Part shown: positions 43,531 through 53,306 of the stretch, one piece after another | Numbering within the stretch: position 1 is the stretch's first letter | Layout of the letters: every line of letters begins with the position of its first letter | NCBI RefSeq assembly: GCF_004361855.1 | Contig: NZ_SNWQ01000007.1 | Span: 124,001-188,000 of the forward strand | Origin: Kribbella caucasensis | GTDB lineage: Bacteria > Actinomycetota > Actinomycetes > Propionibacteriales > Kribbellaceae | DNA: 64,000 bases | Reading direction: 5' to 3' | The notes under the pieces: model-generated | The model's input: the letters and a program-made list of their open reading frames with translations, nothing else | Databases searched by the model: none | Told to the model about the DNA's origin: nothing | Program-made: the position numbers and the translations under genes

Positions 43531-44010
43531 ATGGAACTGATCGCCGCACCGATGGCCTCCTCCGGGGGTGGCTCGGGCATCACGCTCCTGCTCCCGCTGA
43601 TCCTGATCGTCGGGATGATCTGGTTCATGAGCCGCACCCAGCGCAAGCAGCGCCAGCGGCAGGCCGACACGGTCGCAGCGCTGCAGCCGGGCACCAAGGT
43701 GGTCACCACCAGCGGCATGGTCGGCATCGTCGAGGAGGTCGACGACGACTACGTCACCCTCGAGATCTCCGACGGGGTGCTGGTGCAGTTCGCCAAGGCA
43801 GCGATCGGCCGGGTGATTCCGGACGAGGTCGATGACAGCACCGACGAGCCGGCCGCTGACGACAAGGTTGAGGACAAGGTCGCGGACGACGAGGCCGAGG
43901 ACGAGACCCCGGTCGCCGACGAGGCGCGCCCGACGGTCGACGTACCGGAGACCGGTGACAGCAAGGCGCAGGGCAAGCCGAAGCTGCCGCCGACGCACAC
44001 CGAGAGCTGA
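43531..44010 (+). CDS. yajC: Preprotein translocase accessory subunit YajC
   Basis: 159 residues, ATG at 43531. One N-terminal membrane helix (about 16-33, GITLLLPLILIVGMIWFM) is followed by the family core SRTQRKQRQRQADTVAALQP, GTKVVTTSGMVGIVEEVDDD and ISDGVLVQFAKAAIGRVI. It then has a long acidic, disordered tail (about 105-159) rich in Asp/Glu/Ala. It sits with SecDF at the Sec channel. The acidic tail is longer than in enterobacterial YajC (~110 residues) but ordinary for actinobacteria. Confidence 0.95.
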   Translation: MELIAAPMASSGGGSGITLLLPLILIVGMIWFMSRTQRKQRQRQADTVAALQPGTKVVTTSGMVGIVEEVDDDYVTLEISDGVLVQFAKAAIGRVIPDEVDDSTDEPAADDKVEDKVADDEAEDETPVADEARPTVDVPETGDSKAQGKPKLPPTHTES

Positions 44011-44089
44011 GCTGTCTCCCATCGGCCTTCGGCGCCCGAGCGTCTGACGACACTCCGGCGCGCCCCGAAGCACAAAGGTTGAATCTGAC

Positions 44090-45862
44090 GTGGCAACGAC
44101 GACGACATCCCGCCCCGGGCGGCTCCTGATCGTCTTGGCGGTCATCCTGGTCCTGCTGTTCGGGATCATGGCACTGACCAGGAACTGGAGCCCGAAGCTC
44201 GGGCTGGACCTGCGGGGCGGTACCACCATCACGCTGACGGCCAAATCGCTGGCCGGCGGTGGCGCGGTGACCGCGGAGCAGCTGTCCGAGGCGAAGAACA
44301 TCATTTCGCAGCGGGTGAACGGGGCGGGTGTCGGCGAGGCCGAGATCACCACGGCCGGCAGCAACCACATCAACGTGGCCGTCCCGGGCGCCAGCCAGGA
44401 CAGCCTGGTCAAGCAGGTCGGCCAGACCGCCCTGCTGTACTTCCGGATCGTGTACGACGCGCAGGCGGGTACACCGGTCCCGGTCACCACCCCGTCGCCG
44501 ACGCCGACCGGCAAGGCCACGACGACGCCGAAACCGTCCACGACGCCCAAGCCGACGAGCACCGCCACGATCCAGCCGTCCAGCACCCCGACGGCGACGC
44601 CGAACGGCCGGGCCTGGAGCAGCGTGCTCGGGCAGGCGACGCCGACGCCCACGCCGACCCCGACGGCCAAGCCGAGCACCCCGGCCGCGACTCCGACTCC
44701 GTCGACGCCGGCAGCGACCCCGTCCACCCCGGCGGCCAGTGGTGACCCGCTGACCTGGACGCCGGACGCGGCCACCCAGCAGGCGTACGCGGCGTACACC
44801 TGTGACAAGCCTGTGCCGCAGGACGACCCGAACAAGCCGCTGTTCTCCTGCGACCGGGCGAAGACCACGAAGTACCTGCTCGGCCCGGCGATCATCAAGG
44901 GCACCGACCTGACCGACGCCAGCGCCGGCATCCCGCAGGGCGGCTTCCAGTGGCAGGTCAACCTGAACTTCAGCGGCGAGGGCGGCGACAAGTTCCTCAA
45001 GGCGACCACCGCGATCTCGCAGCGGCCGCAGGGCTCGAACCTGTTCGCGATCGTGCTGGACGGCGAGACGATCTCCAGCCCGAGCGTGGACAGCCCGATC
45101 GCCGGCGGTCAGGCGCAGATCACCGGCACCTTCACCGAGGCCGAGGCCCGCGACCTGGCGAACGTGCTCAAGTACGGCGCGCTGCCGGTCTCATTCGACA
45201 TCTCCTCGGTCGAGACGGTCTCGCCGCAGCTCGGCGGTGACCAGCTGTCCGCGGGCATCATGGCCGGCATCATCGGCCTGATCCTGGTGATCATCTTCTC
45301 GTTCCTGTACTACCGCGGCCTGGGCCTCGTGGTGGTCTGCTCGCTGGCCATCGCGGCGCTGCTGACCTACGCGTCGGTGGTGCTGCTCGGCCAGGCGATC
45401 GGCTTCACCCTGACGCTGGCCGGTATCGCCGGCCTGATCGTGGCCATCGGTATCACCGCGGACTCGTTCGTCATCTACTTCGAACGGCTCCGGGACGAGG
45501 TCCGCGAGGGCCGCAGCCTGCGCTCCTCGGTGGAGACCGGCTGGACCCGGGCCAAGCACACGATCATCGCGGCCGACTCGATCTCACTGCTGGCCGCGAT
45601 GGTGCTCTACGTCCTCGCGGTCGGCGGCGTGAAGGGCTTCGCCTTCACCCTCGGACTGACCACTCTGATCGACCTGCTGGTGGTGTTCATCTTCACCAAG
45701 CCGCTGGTGACGCTGCTGGCCCGGACGGACTTCTTCGGCCACGGCCACAAGCTGTCCGGCCTCGACCCCGAGCATCTCGGGGTGGAACGGCTGCCGGGCC
45801 AGATGAAACCGGCCCGGCCGGCGAAACCGTCGACGCGCAAGCCCGTGGGAGGGGAGGTCTGA
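44090..45862 (+). CDS. secD: Protein translocase subunit SecD
   Basis: 590 residues, GTG at 44090. A first membrane helix (about 10-27) leads to the first large outside domain starting LGLDLRGGTTITLTAK, a diagnostic motif. Residues about 125-220 are an insert of Pro/Thr/Ala low complexity (TPTPTPTAKPSTP and similar), splitting the head domain. The later part SGEGGDKFLKATT, then five C-terminal helices with the proton-path ELGADQL-like SPQLGGDQLSAGIMAG and TADSFVIYFERLRDE, are standard. With SecF it uses proton flow to pull exported proteins. Its stop overlaps the secF ATG region by one base. Confidence 0.97.
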   Translation: MATTTTSRPGRLLIVLAVILVLLFGIMALTRNWSPKLGLDLRGGTTITLTAKSLAGGGAVTAEQLSEAKNIISQRVNGAGVGEAEITTAGSNHINVAVPGASQDSLVKQVGQTALLYFRIVYDAQAGTPVPVTTPSPTPTGKATTTPKPSTTPKPTSTATIQPSSTPTATPNGRAWSSVLGQATPTPTPTPTAKPSTPAATPTPSTPAATPSTPAASGDPLTWTPDAATQQAYAAYTCDKPVPQDDPNKPLFSCDRAKTTKYLLGPAIIKGTDLTDASAGIPQGGFQWQVNLNFSGEGGDKFLKATTAISQRPQGSNLFAIVLDGETISSPSVDSPIAGGQAQITGTFTEAEARDLANVLKYGALPVSFDISSVETVSPQLGGDQLSAGIMAGIIGLILVIIFSFLYYRGLGLVVVCSLAIAALLTYASVVLLGQAIGFTLTLAGIAGLIVAIGITADSFVIYFERLRDEVREGRSLRSSVETGWTRAKHTIIAADSISLLAAMVLYVLAVGGVKGFAFTLGLTTLIDLLVVFIFTKPLVTLLARTDFFGHGHKLSGLDPEHLGVERLPGQMKPARPAKPSTRKPVGGEV

Positions 45863-47079
45863 TGTCGAAGCTCGGCAACATCGGTGCCAAGCTGCACCGC
45901 GGCGAGATCTCCTACGACTTCGTCGGTCATCGCAAGATCTGGTTCGGCGTCTCCATCGCCCTGGTGGCCATCTCGCTGATCGGGCTGTTCGCCCGGGGCC
46001 TGGCGCTCGGCATCGAGTTCAAGGGTGGCGTCGAATACCAGGCGAACGTGAAGGTCACCGACAACACCGTCAGCGACTTCACCGCCGCGGTGAAGGCGAC
46101 CAACGCCCAGGATCTCGGCGACCCGGTCGTCGCCACGATCGGCACCGACAAGGTCCGGGTGCAGACCCGGCCGCTCTCGCAGGACGACATCGCGAAGGTC
46201 CGCACCGCGATCGCCCAGGAGGCCGGCGTCCAGCCGGACCAGGTGAGCAACTCGCAGATCGGCGCCTCCTGGGGTGAGCAGATCGCGAACAAGGCGCTCT
46301 GGGCACTCGGAGTGTTCCTGTTCCTCGTCTTCTTGGTGATCTGGGCCTACTTCCGAGAACCCAAGGCGTCGATGGCGGCGCTCATCGCGCTGGTGCACGA
46401 CGTCCTGATCACCATCGGCGTGTATGCGCTGATCGGGTTCGACGTCACGCCCGCCACCGTGATCGGCGTACTGACGATCCTCGGTTATTCGCTGTACGAC
46501 ACCGTCGTGGTGTTCGACAAGGTGCGGGAGAACACCCGTGGGATCACCGGGTCGAACCGGTTCACCTACAGCGACGCGGCGAACCTGGCCGTCAACCAGA
46601 CCGTCGTACGGTCGATCAACACCACGCTGATCGCGTTGATGCCGGTCGGATCGATCCTGGTCGTCGGTACGGCGGTTCTGGGCACCGGGCCGCTGAAGGA
46701 CCTGTCGCTGGCGCTGTTCGTCGGTATCGCGGTCGGGGCGTACTCCTCGGTCTTCATCGCCCCGGCGTTGCTCGCGGTCTTCAAGGAGCGCGAGCCGGGG
46801 ATGCAGGCGCTGCGCCGGCGGGTCCTCGCCCGTCGAGGTGCCACCTTGACCACAGCTTCCGGTACGCCGATCCCGGCCGCCGCTGGTGCCGCTGCCGGAG
46901 CCGGCGCGGGTGGCGGTGCGACGGTCGTGGCCGAGTCGGCCCGGCCGCAGGACCGGCCGAAGTCCACCCGTGCAGGCGCGACGGGCACGACCCCGGCCGC
47001 GACGAGCCGGCCGAAGTCGTCTGCGTCGTCCGGGCGGCCGCAACCGAGCCGCAAGCCACGGTCCAAGCGTGGCAAGTAA
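45862..47079 (+). CDS. secF: Protein translocase subunit SecF
   Basis: 405 residues, ATG at 45862. It begins with a basic region and a helix (KIWFGVSIALVAISLIGLFA), then GLALGIEFKGGVEYQA, the SecF signature. Five more helices follow with ALIALVHDVLITIGVYALIG, LTILGYSLYDTVVVFDKVRE and SVFIAPALLAVFKEREP. From about residue 325 a long tail rich in Ala, Gly, Ser and basic residues (GAAAGAGAGGGATV to PQPSRKPRSKRGK) extends into the cytoplasm and is probably unstructured. It partners SecD. Confidence 0.97.
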   Translation: MSKLGNIGAKLHRGEISYDFVGHRKIWFGVSIALVAISLIGLFARGLALGIEFKGGVEYQANVKVTDNTVSDFTAAVKATNAQDLGDPVVATIGTDKVRVQTRPLSQDDIAKVRTAIAQEAGVQPDQVSNSQIGASWGEQIANKALWALGVFLFLVFLVIWAYFREPKASMAALIALVHDVLITIGVYALIGFDVTPATVIGVLTILGYSLYDTVVVFDKVRENTRGITGSNRFTYSDAANLAVNQTVVRSINTTLIALMPVGSILVVGTAVLGTGPLKDLSLALFVGIAVGAYSSVFIAPALLAVFKEREPGMQALRRRVLARRGATLTTASGTPIPAAAGAAAGAGAGGGATVVAESARPQDRPKSTRAGATGTTPAATSRPKSSASSGRPQPSRKPRSKRGK

Positions 47080-47121
47080 CCAGCGCGGCAAGATCGGGTT
47101 CGGGTTCGGGAGAGGCTGCTG

Positions 47122-47661
47122 ATGCGTTCGCTGGAAGAGGTCCTCAAGGACGGCATCCGGGACATTCCGGACTATCCGCAGGCCGGCGTGGTGTTCAAGG
47201 ACATCACGCCGCTGCTCGCCGATCACACCGGGTTCACCCAGGTGATCGACGCGCTGGCTGCGACCGGCAAGGACGACGACGGCAACCCGGTGGTCGACAA
47301 GGTGGTCGGGATCGAGGCACGCGGGTTCATCCTGGCCGCACCGGTCGCGCTCGCCCTCGGCGCCGGGTTCGTCCCGGTCCGGAAGAAGGGCAAGCTGCCG
47401 GCCGCGACGTACGAGGAGTCGTATGCGCTGGAGTACGGCGAGGCCACCATCGAGGTCCACCAGGACGCCTTCCAGCCGGGCGACCGGGTGCTGGTGATCG
47501 ACGACGTGCTGGCGACCGGCGGCACCGTCGAGGCCTGCCTGAAGCTGGTCCGCCGCTGCGGTGCCGAGGTGCTCGGTACGACGGTCCTGATCGAGCTGTC
47601 CTTCCTGCCCGGCCGCGAGCGTCTCGCGGGGGAGCAGCTCACCGCCCTCGTCACCGTCTGA
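47122..47661 (+). CDS. apt: Adenine phosphoribosyltransferase
   Basis: 179 residues, ATG at 47122. It makes AMP from adenine and PRPP. Signatures: IPDYPQAGVVFKDITPLLAD at the start, GIEARGFILAAPVALALGAG, VRKKGKLPAAT for the flexible loop, and the PRPP loop VLVIDDVLATGGTVEA. Normal length. It stands between secF and relA, the usual actinobacterial order, and would reuse adenine released by enzymes such as the MTA phosphorylase at 18 kb. Confidence 0.97.
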   Translation: MRSLEEVLKDGIRDIPDYPQAGVVFKDITPLLADHTGFTQVIDALAATGKDDDGNPVVDKVVGIEARGFILAAPVALALGAGFVPVRKKGKLPAATYEESYALEYGEATIEVHQDAFQPGDRVLVIDDVLATGGTVEACLKLVRRCGAEVLGTTVLIELSFLPGRERLAGEQLTALVTV

Positions 47662-47774
47662 CCACTCTCCGGAGTCGAATCGTCGCCGGTGCGGCGTGTT
47701 GTCCACAGGCCGTGTCCGCCTCGTTCGCCGCTACCCCCTAGACTGGTGGTCTGTCGGCGGAAGGCGGTTAGCAC

Positions 47775-50174
47775 GTGGGCGAAGACCCGGCGATGACCTC
47801 AGCGGTGCCGGACGTAGCACCGCTCGAGCCTCCGCGCGCGCCCGCAGTGGTGCGCCCGGCGGTCACTCCTTCGCCGCCGCCTACCCCGCAACCGCCCCGG
47901 ATCGCGCCCGCGCCCGCCAGGGTTCGCGCCCGGCTGGCCCGCCTCGGCGGCACCCGGCACCCGAACCGCGCGCCGATGCTCGAGCCGCTCTTCCGGGTGG
48001 TCCGCGCGACCCACCCCAAGGCCGACCTCGGCATGATCGAGCGCGCCTACCGGACCGCGGAGAAGTACCACACCGGCCAGCTCCGCAAGAGCGGTGACGC
48101 CTACATCACCCACCCGCTCGCGGTCGCGACCATCCTTGCCGAGCTCGGTATGACGGCTCCGACCTTGTGCGCGGCGCTGCTGCACGACACCGTCGAGGAC
48201 ACCGACTACACCATCGACCAGCTGACCAAGGACTTCAGCGAAGAGATCGCCATGCTGGTGGACGGCGTGACCAAGCTGGACAAGGTCAAGTACGGCGAGT
48301 CCGCGCAGGCCGAGACGATCCGCAAGATGGTCGTCGCGATGGCCAAGGACATCCGGGTGCTGGTGATCAAGCTCGCCGACCGGCTGCACAACATGCGCAC
48401 CCTCGGCTTCCTCCGGCAGGAGAAGCAGGAGCGGATCGCCCGCGAGACGCTGGAGATCTACGCCCCGCTGGCCCACCGGCTGGGTATGAACACGATCAAG
48501 TGGGAGCTCGAGGACCTGTCCTTCTCGACCCTGCACCCGAAGGTCTACGACGAGATCGTCCGGCTGGTGGCCGAGCGAGCTCCGTCGAGGGACGAGTATC
48601 TGGCCTCCGTGATCGACCAGGTGCACGAGGACCTGCGCGCCGCCAAGGTGAAGGCGACCGTCACCGGCCGGCCGAAGCACTACTACTCGATCTACCAGAA
48701 GATGATCGTCCGCGGCCGCGAGTTCGGCGACATCTACGACCTGGTCGGCATCCGCGTGCTGGTCGAGTCGGTCCGGGACTGCTACGCCGCGCTCGGGGTG
48801 CTGCACGCGCGCTGGAATCCGGTGCCCGGCCGGTTCAAGGACTACATCGCGATGCCGAAGTTCAACATGTACCAGTCGCTGCACACCACCGTGATCGGGC
48901 CGCAGGGCAAGCCGGTGGAGCTGCAGATCCGGTCGTTCGCGATGCACCGCCGCGCGGAGTACGGCATCGCCGCCCACTGGAAGTACAAGGAAGACCCGAA
49001 CTCGCCCGTTCCCGAGGTGGCCGGCCCGCCGAGTACCGAGATCGGCAGCCCGAACGAGATGCCGTGGGTCCGGCAGCTGGTCGACTGGCAGCGGGAGACG
49101 TCTGACCCGTCGGAGTTCCTCGACTCGCTGCGGTTCGAGATCAACAACTCCGAGGTCTACGTCTTCACCCCCCGCGGTGACGTGATGTCGCTGCCGACCG
49201 GCTCGTCACCGGTCGACTTCGCGTATGCGATCCACACCGAGGTCGGGCACCGCTGTATCGGCGCCCGCGTCAACGGCCGGCTCGTCCCGCTGGAGAGCAC
49301 CCTCGAGAACGGCGACGTGGTCGAGGTCTTCACCTCGAAGGCGCAGGGCGCGGGTCCGTCCCGCGACTGGCTCGGGTTCGTCAAGAGCCCACGCGCGCGG
49401 AACAAGATCAAGCACTGGTTCTCCAAGGAGCGCCGCGACGAGGCGATCGAGCACGGCAAGGACGCGATCGCCAAGCAGCTCCGCAAGGAGGGCCTGCCGC
49501 TGCAGCGCCTGCTCTCCCACGAGACCCTCACCGCGGTCGCGAACTCACTGCGCTACCCCGACGTCACCGGTCTGTACGCTGCGGTCGGCGAGAGCCACGT
49601 CAGCGCGCAGGCCGTCGTACGGCGCCTGATCGAGACGTATGGCGGTGAGGAGGGCGCGGCCGAGGACCTCTCCGAGGGCGTGCGGCTGCCGGCTTCTCGT
49701 GAGCGGCGCAAGCGGACTGCCCGCGGCGACGCCGGCGTCATCGTCAAGGGCGCGACGGACATCCTGTCGAAGCTGGCCCGCTGCTGTACGCCGGTACCGG
49801 GCGACGAGATCATCGGCTGGATCACCCGCGGCGCCGGCGTCTCGGTCCACCGCGCCGACTGCGCCAACGTCGAGAACCTGCAGACCCAGCCCGAGCGCAT
49901 CGTCGAGGTCGAGTGGGCCCCCACCGCCCAGTCGGTCTTCCTGGTAGCCATCCAGGTAGAGGCCCTCGACCGAGCCCGCCTCCTCTCAGACATCACCCGG
50001 GTCCTTTCCGACTACCACGTCAACATCCTCTCGGCCGCCCTCACCACCACCCGCGACCGCATCGCCAAGTCCCGCTTCACCTTCGAAATGGGCGACCCCA
50101 CCCACCTGGGCCACGTCCTCAAAGCAGTCCGCTCCGTAGAAGGCGTCTTCGACGTCTACCGCGTAACCCAGTAG
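47775..50174 (+). CDS. relA: Bifunctional (p)ppGpp synthetase/hydrolase, RelA/SpoT (Rel)
   Basis: 799 residues from the GTG at 47775; an ATG 18 bases later is also possible. After a Pro/Ala-rich leader of about 60 residues comes the HD hydrolase ([40 protein letters not shown]), then the synthetase ([45 protein letters not shown]). A TGS domain ([20 protein letters not shown]), a helical/zinc-finger region with [13 protein letters not shown] and a C-terminal ACT domain complete it. A long single Rel of this type carries both activities in actinobacteria. A TAGACT hexamer at 47739 may be its -10. Confidence 0.97.
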   Translation: MGEDPAMTSAVPDVAPLEPPRAPAVVRPAVTPSPPPTPQPPRIAPAPARVRARLARLGGTRHPNRAPMLEPLFRVVRATHPKADLGMIERAYRTAEKYHTGQLRKSGDAYITHPLAVATILAELGMTAPTLCAALLHDTVEDTDYTIDQLTKDFSEEIAMLVDGVTKLDKVKYGESAQAETIRKMVVAMAKDIRVLVIKLADRLHNMRTLGFLRQEKQERIARETLEIYAPLAHRLGMNTIKWELEDLSFSTLHPKVYDEIVRLVAERAPSRDEYLASVIDQVHEDLRAAKVKATVTGRPKHYYSIYQKMIVRGREFGDIYDLVGIRVLVESVRDCYAALGVLHARWNPVPGRFKDYIAMPKFNMYQSLHTTVIGPQGKPVELQIRSFAMHRRAEYGIAAHWKYKEDPNSPVPEVAGPPSTEIGSPNEMPWVRQLVDWQRETSDPSEFLDSLRFEINNSEVYVFTPRGDVMSLPTGSSPVDFAYAIHTEVGHRCIGARVNGRLVPLESTLENGDVVEVFTSKAQGAGPSRDWLGFVKSPRARNKIKHWFSKERRDEAIEHGKDAIAKQLRKEGLPLQRLLSHETLTAVANSLRYPDVTGLYAAVGESHVSAQAVVRRLIETYGGEEGAAEDLSEGVRLPASRERRKRTARGDAGVIVKGATDILSKLARCCTPVPGDEIIGWITRGAGVSVHRADCANVENLQTQPERIVEVEWAPTAQSVFLVAIQVEALDRARLLSDITRVLSDYHVNILSAALTTTRDRIAKSRFTFEMGDPTHLGHVLKAVRSVEGVFDVYRVTQ

Positions 50175-50175
50175 C

Positions 50176-51041
50176 TCACCAGCGTCGCGGCAGTCGTGGC
50201 ATGGTGCTGAGGAAGTCGCCGACGGCTAGTTCGAGGGCGGGGTAGCTGCCCCAGAGGTCTGTCCGGCGGACGGAGATGATCCGCCAGCCAAGGGCTTCCA
50301 GTTCGTCTCGGCGTGCTTCGTCGCGGGCCATTTCGCGGGGGGGCGGGAGTGCCAGCGGTCGCTGTCGTACTCCAGACCTAGGCGGCGCCCGTCGTCGACC
50401 GGATCTGGGTAGGCGACGTCGATTCGGTAGTCACGGTGCGGGCCCTTCACCCGGAACTGCAGCTCCGGCCGCCCGAACCCGGCATCGAGCAGCCGAAGTC
50501 GCAACCACGACTCCCCCGGTGACTCGGCACGATGGTCCGCGTGGCTGACGATCTGGCGAGCTTGTCGGATCCCTGGCCTGCCGTCGTACGCCGCGACGGC
50601 GGTACGCAGGTCTGCCAAGCGCACAATTCCGGAGCGGAGCATGGCGTCGAGGCTCGACAGGGCGAAGGGGCGGGGGAGTCTGCTGGCGAGCTCGACCGCG
50701 GTCGTGACCGGCGTCGCCACCTTCAGGCCCGCGATCTCGACTGTCCCCGACGCTTCGCTGGTCGACTCGAGCGGTAACTGTTCGGTGGGGCCCAGAGCGG
50801 TGACAGCGATGCCGTGGACCCAAGCGGCGGTCTTGCCGGAAGCGATCCTGTCCGGGCCGAGCAGCAAGGCGACCACCGCCGCGCGCAGCTCGATGGAGTC
50901 CGGCACGCGAGAGTCGACGTACACGTCCCTAAATACGCACCTGATCTCGCCGCCGCCGAGTAGCCAGCGGAGTTTCCGGCCTACCTGGTGGGCTCGGAAG
51001 GGGAGGCCGGCGAAGTACAGCGGGAAGTCGTACGGAAGCAT
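50176..51041 (-). pseudogene. Frameshifted AbiEi/DUF559-like protein gene
   Basis: The leftward frame from the ATG at 51041 reads as an AbiEi/DUF559-type protein: winged-helix-like N-terminus (FRAHQVGRKLRWLL, RCVFRDVYVDSRVPD), a middle region with TPVTTAVELASRLP, and a DUF559 (Vsr-like) nuclease-fold segment (YRIDVAYPDPVDDG, LGLEYDSDRWHS). At the G7 run at 50337-50343 (C7 in the gene) the frame slips. With one more C it would continue as REMARDEARRDELEALGWRI, ISVRRTDLWGSYPALEL and end at 50176. Without it the product has an unrelated tail. This is either a real mutation or a homopolymer sequencing error. Confidence 0.75.
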
Positions 51042-51131
51042 CCCGGCAGGATGACGTAAACAACCCGTCCCCCGCAGAAGTTCATCCACAGGGAGCGGAT
51101 GTCTGCGGCCGACTGAGCAGGGGGATCGGGG

Positions 51132-52358
51132 TCAGCTGAAGTCGGTTAGGGCGTTTTGGGCTTGGGTCAGCCATTCTCGGCGGGCGGCGATGGCTTCTCG
51201 GGCCTCGTTGGCCTTGCGGGTGTTGCCCTGGGATTCGGCCTTCGCGGCTTGTTTTTCCAGGTCGGAGATCAGGGACTGCAGTTGTTTGACGGTGGCCTCG
51301 GCGCGGGCGCGGGCCTCCGGGTTGCTGCGGTTCCAGACCTCGTCCTCGGCGGCCTTGACGGCCTGCTCGACGGCACGGAGGCGGGCGTCGATGGCGCGCA
51401 TCGAGTCGCGCGGGACCTTGCCGATCTGGTCCCAGCGGTCGAGCAGGTCGCGGAGCTGTTCGCGGCCGGCCTTGGCGTCGTGGACGGGCAGGATCGCCTC
51501 GATCTCGACCAGCAGGGCTTCCTTGGCTTCGAGGTTGGCCACCTGTTCGAGGTTCTCCTCGGCCTGGATGGCGTCGCGGGCGCCGAAGAAGCTGTCCTGG
51601 GCGCTGCGGAACCGGGCCCACAGCTTGTCGTCCACCTCGCGCGGCGCGGGGCCGGCCGCCTTCCACTGGCGCATCAGGTCGCGGAAGCGCCCCGAGGTCG
51701 GGCCCCAGTCGGTGTTGGCGGCGAGTGACTCGGCCTCGGCAGCCAGCCGTTCCTTGATCCGGGCGGCCTCGTCGCGCTTGGAGGACAGCTCGGCGAAGTG
51801 CTGCTTGCGGTGCCGGGTGTACGTCGTCCGGGCGGAGGAGAACCGGTGCCACAGTTCGTCGTCGCTGGACTTGTCCAGCCGGGGGAGCGCCTTCCACTCG
51901 TCGAGGAGTTCGCGCAGCCGGGTGACGCCGTGCCGCCAGTCGGTGCCGGCGGCGATCGCCTCGGCCTCGGTGGCGATCTTGGTCTTGGCCTCGCGGGCCT
52001 CCTCGACCTTGGCGGCGCGCTCGGCCTTGCGCTTCTCGCGCTGCTGGGCCACCAGCGGGGTGAGCGCCTCGAGCCGGGTCCGCAGGCCGTCCAGGTCGCC
52101 GACCGCCTGGGCCTCCTCGATCGACGCGGTCACCTTCTTCACCGCGGCCCGGGCGTCGTCGGGGGACACCGTGCCCGCCTGGACCCGCTTCTCCAGCAGG
52201 TCGACCTCGAACGCCAGCGCGTCGTACCGTCGGGTGTAGAAGGCGAGGGCCTCCTCCGGGTTCGCGTCCGGCCACTGGCCGACCGCCCGTTCGCCGTCCT
52301 TGGTCCGGACGAACACCGTTCCGTCTTCCGCTACCCGGCCCCAGCTTTCCTCGGCCAC
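51132..52358 (-). CDS. DUF349 coiled-coil protein
   Basis: 408 residues from the GTG at 52358, with AAGGGGCGA upstream. It starts with EESWGRVAEDGTVFVRTKDG then a long helical body, very rich in Ala, Glu, Arg and Lys. Several DUF349 units of about 70 residues are seen, each with a W-(R/H/G)-x(8-12)-L-x-(D/R)-x-W-K pattern (TDWRHGVTRLRELLDEWKAL, TDWGPTSGRFRDLMRQWKAA) followed by LW.RF..A. It is cytoplasmic with no signal peptide. The function of DUF349 is unknown. Position between rel and the metallo-hydrolase/hisS block is the common actinobacterial one. Confidence 0.88.
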   Translation of the reverse strand: MAEESWGRVAEDGTVFVRTKDGERAVGQWPDANPEEALAFYTRRYDALAFEVDLLEKRVQAGTVSPDDARAAVKKVTASIEEAQAVGDLDGLRTRLEALTPLVAQQREKRKAERAAKVEEAREAKTKIATEAEAIAAGTDWRHGVTRLRELLDEWKALPRLDKSSDDELWHRFSSARTTYTRHRKQHFAELSSKRDEAARIKERLAAEAESLAANTDWGPTSGRFRDLMRQWKAAGPAPREVDDKLWARFRSAQDSFFGARDAIQAEENLEQVANLEAKEALLVEIEAILPVHDAKAGREQLRDLLDRWDQIGKVPRDSMRAIDARLRAVEQAVKAAEDEVWNRSNPEARARAEATVKQLQSLISDLEKQAAKAESQGNTRKANEAREAIAARREWLTQAQNALTDFS

Positions 52359-52600
52359 AACTCGCCCCTTCCGGCGGTATGTACTGCGCTCGTGCCCATT
52401 CTGGTAGGCCCCTGGTCCATCCGGGTGCACAGGGTCCGTCCGGGCGCGTCGAGAGCCATCCCGACCATCTATCCCTGAACAATCACAAACTCCCCGCCGC
52501 TACGCAACGGGGTTGCCGTCACAATCCGGGGCCGGAGGTCATTCCGGTACGCCGAGACCGGTAACCTTGGGTGGTCCCGAACTGTCCAGGAAGGTCTGTC

Positions 52601-53281
52601 GTGCTCATCGCCGGGTTCCCCGCGGGGTCGTGGGGTACGAACTGCTACGTCGTCGCCACCGGCCAGGGCGCTGAGTGCATCGTGATCGACCCGGGCCAGG
52701 ACGCCGCGCCGGGCGTCGATGAGGTGGTCCGGGAGAACAACCTGAAGCCGGTCGCCGTGCTGCTCACGCACGGTCACATCGACCACATGTTCTCGGTACT
52801 CCCGGTCTGCGGGACGTACGACTCCACCGCCTGGATCCACCCGGACGACCGGCACCTGCTGAGCGACCCGATGGCCGGCATCAGCCCCGAGACGGCGCGG
52901 ATGCTGCTCGGCGGAAACCACACCTTCGCCGAGCCCGACGACGTCGCCGAACTGAAGGACGGCCTGAGCCTCGAACTCGCCGGACTCCGGTTCACCGTCG
53001 ACCACACTCCCGGCCACACCCAGGGCTCGGTCACCTTCACCACTCCGTACGACGGGCCGGAAGAGGTGCCCGCGGTTCTTTTCTCCGGTGATGTGTTGTT
53101 CGCCGGGTCGATCGGCCGGACGGATCTGCCAGGTGGCGACCATTCGGCCATGCTGCATACGTTGGCCACCAAGATCCTGCCGATGCGCGACGAGATCGTC
53201 GTCCTGCCGGGTCATGGTGGCCAGACCACGATCGGCCGGGAGAAGGCGACCAACCCTTACTTGCAGGACCTGGAGAAATAG
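52601..53281 (+). CDS. MBL-fold metallo-hydrolase (glyoxalase II-like)
   Basis: 226 residues from the GTG at 52601 with AGGAAGG nine bases upstream. The metal site is clear: LTHGHIDH (His57, His59, Asp61, His62), DHTPGHTQGSV, SGDVLFAGSIGRTDLPGG and VLPGHGGQT. This is the hydroxyacylglutathione-hydrolase-like branch that uses thioesters or related small molecules. Because actinobacteria mostly lack glutathione, a mycothiol or other thioester is more likely. It is divergent from the DUF349 gene and lies 21 bases before hisS, the normal neighbour. Confidence 0.92.
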   Translation: MLIAGFPAGSWGTNCYVVATGQGAECIVIDPGQDAAPGVDEVVRENNLKPVAVLLTHGHIDHMFSVLPVCGTYDSTAWIHPDDRHLLSDPMAGISPETARMLLGGNHTFAEPDDVAELKDGLSLELAGLRFTVDHTPGHTQGSVTFTTPYDGPEEVPAVLFSGDVLFAGSIGRTDLPGGDHSAMLHTLATKILPMRDEIVVLPGHGGQTTIGREKATNPYLQDLEK

Positions 53282-53285
53282 GCAT

Positions 53286-53306
53286 ATGAGCAAGGCCAAA
53301 TCGTGA
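53286..53306 (+). CDS. Six-codon upstream frame overlapping the hisS start
   Basis: ATG AGC AAG GCC AAA TCG TGA, starting four bases after the metallo-hydrolase stop, with its TGA overlapping the hisS GTG as GTGA. The first codons copy those of hisS (xTG AGC AAG). It has no His codon, so it is not an attenuator of the usual kind. It could hand ribosomes to hisS by coupling, or be chance. No strong Shine-Dalgarno was seen apart from GGAGAAA about 14 bases upstream. Confidence 0.4.
   Translation: MSKAKS

Noticed and set aside
45607..47706. 699-codon open frame antisense to secD/secF/apt
   Set aside because: Low-complexity Asp/Arg/His/Gln-rich product, no ribosome site; secF and apt on the other strand are certain.
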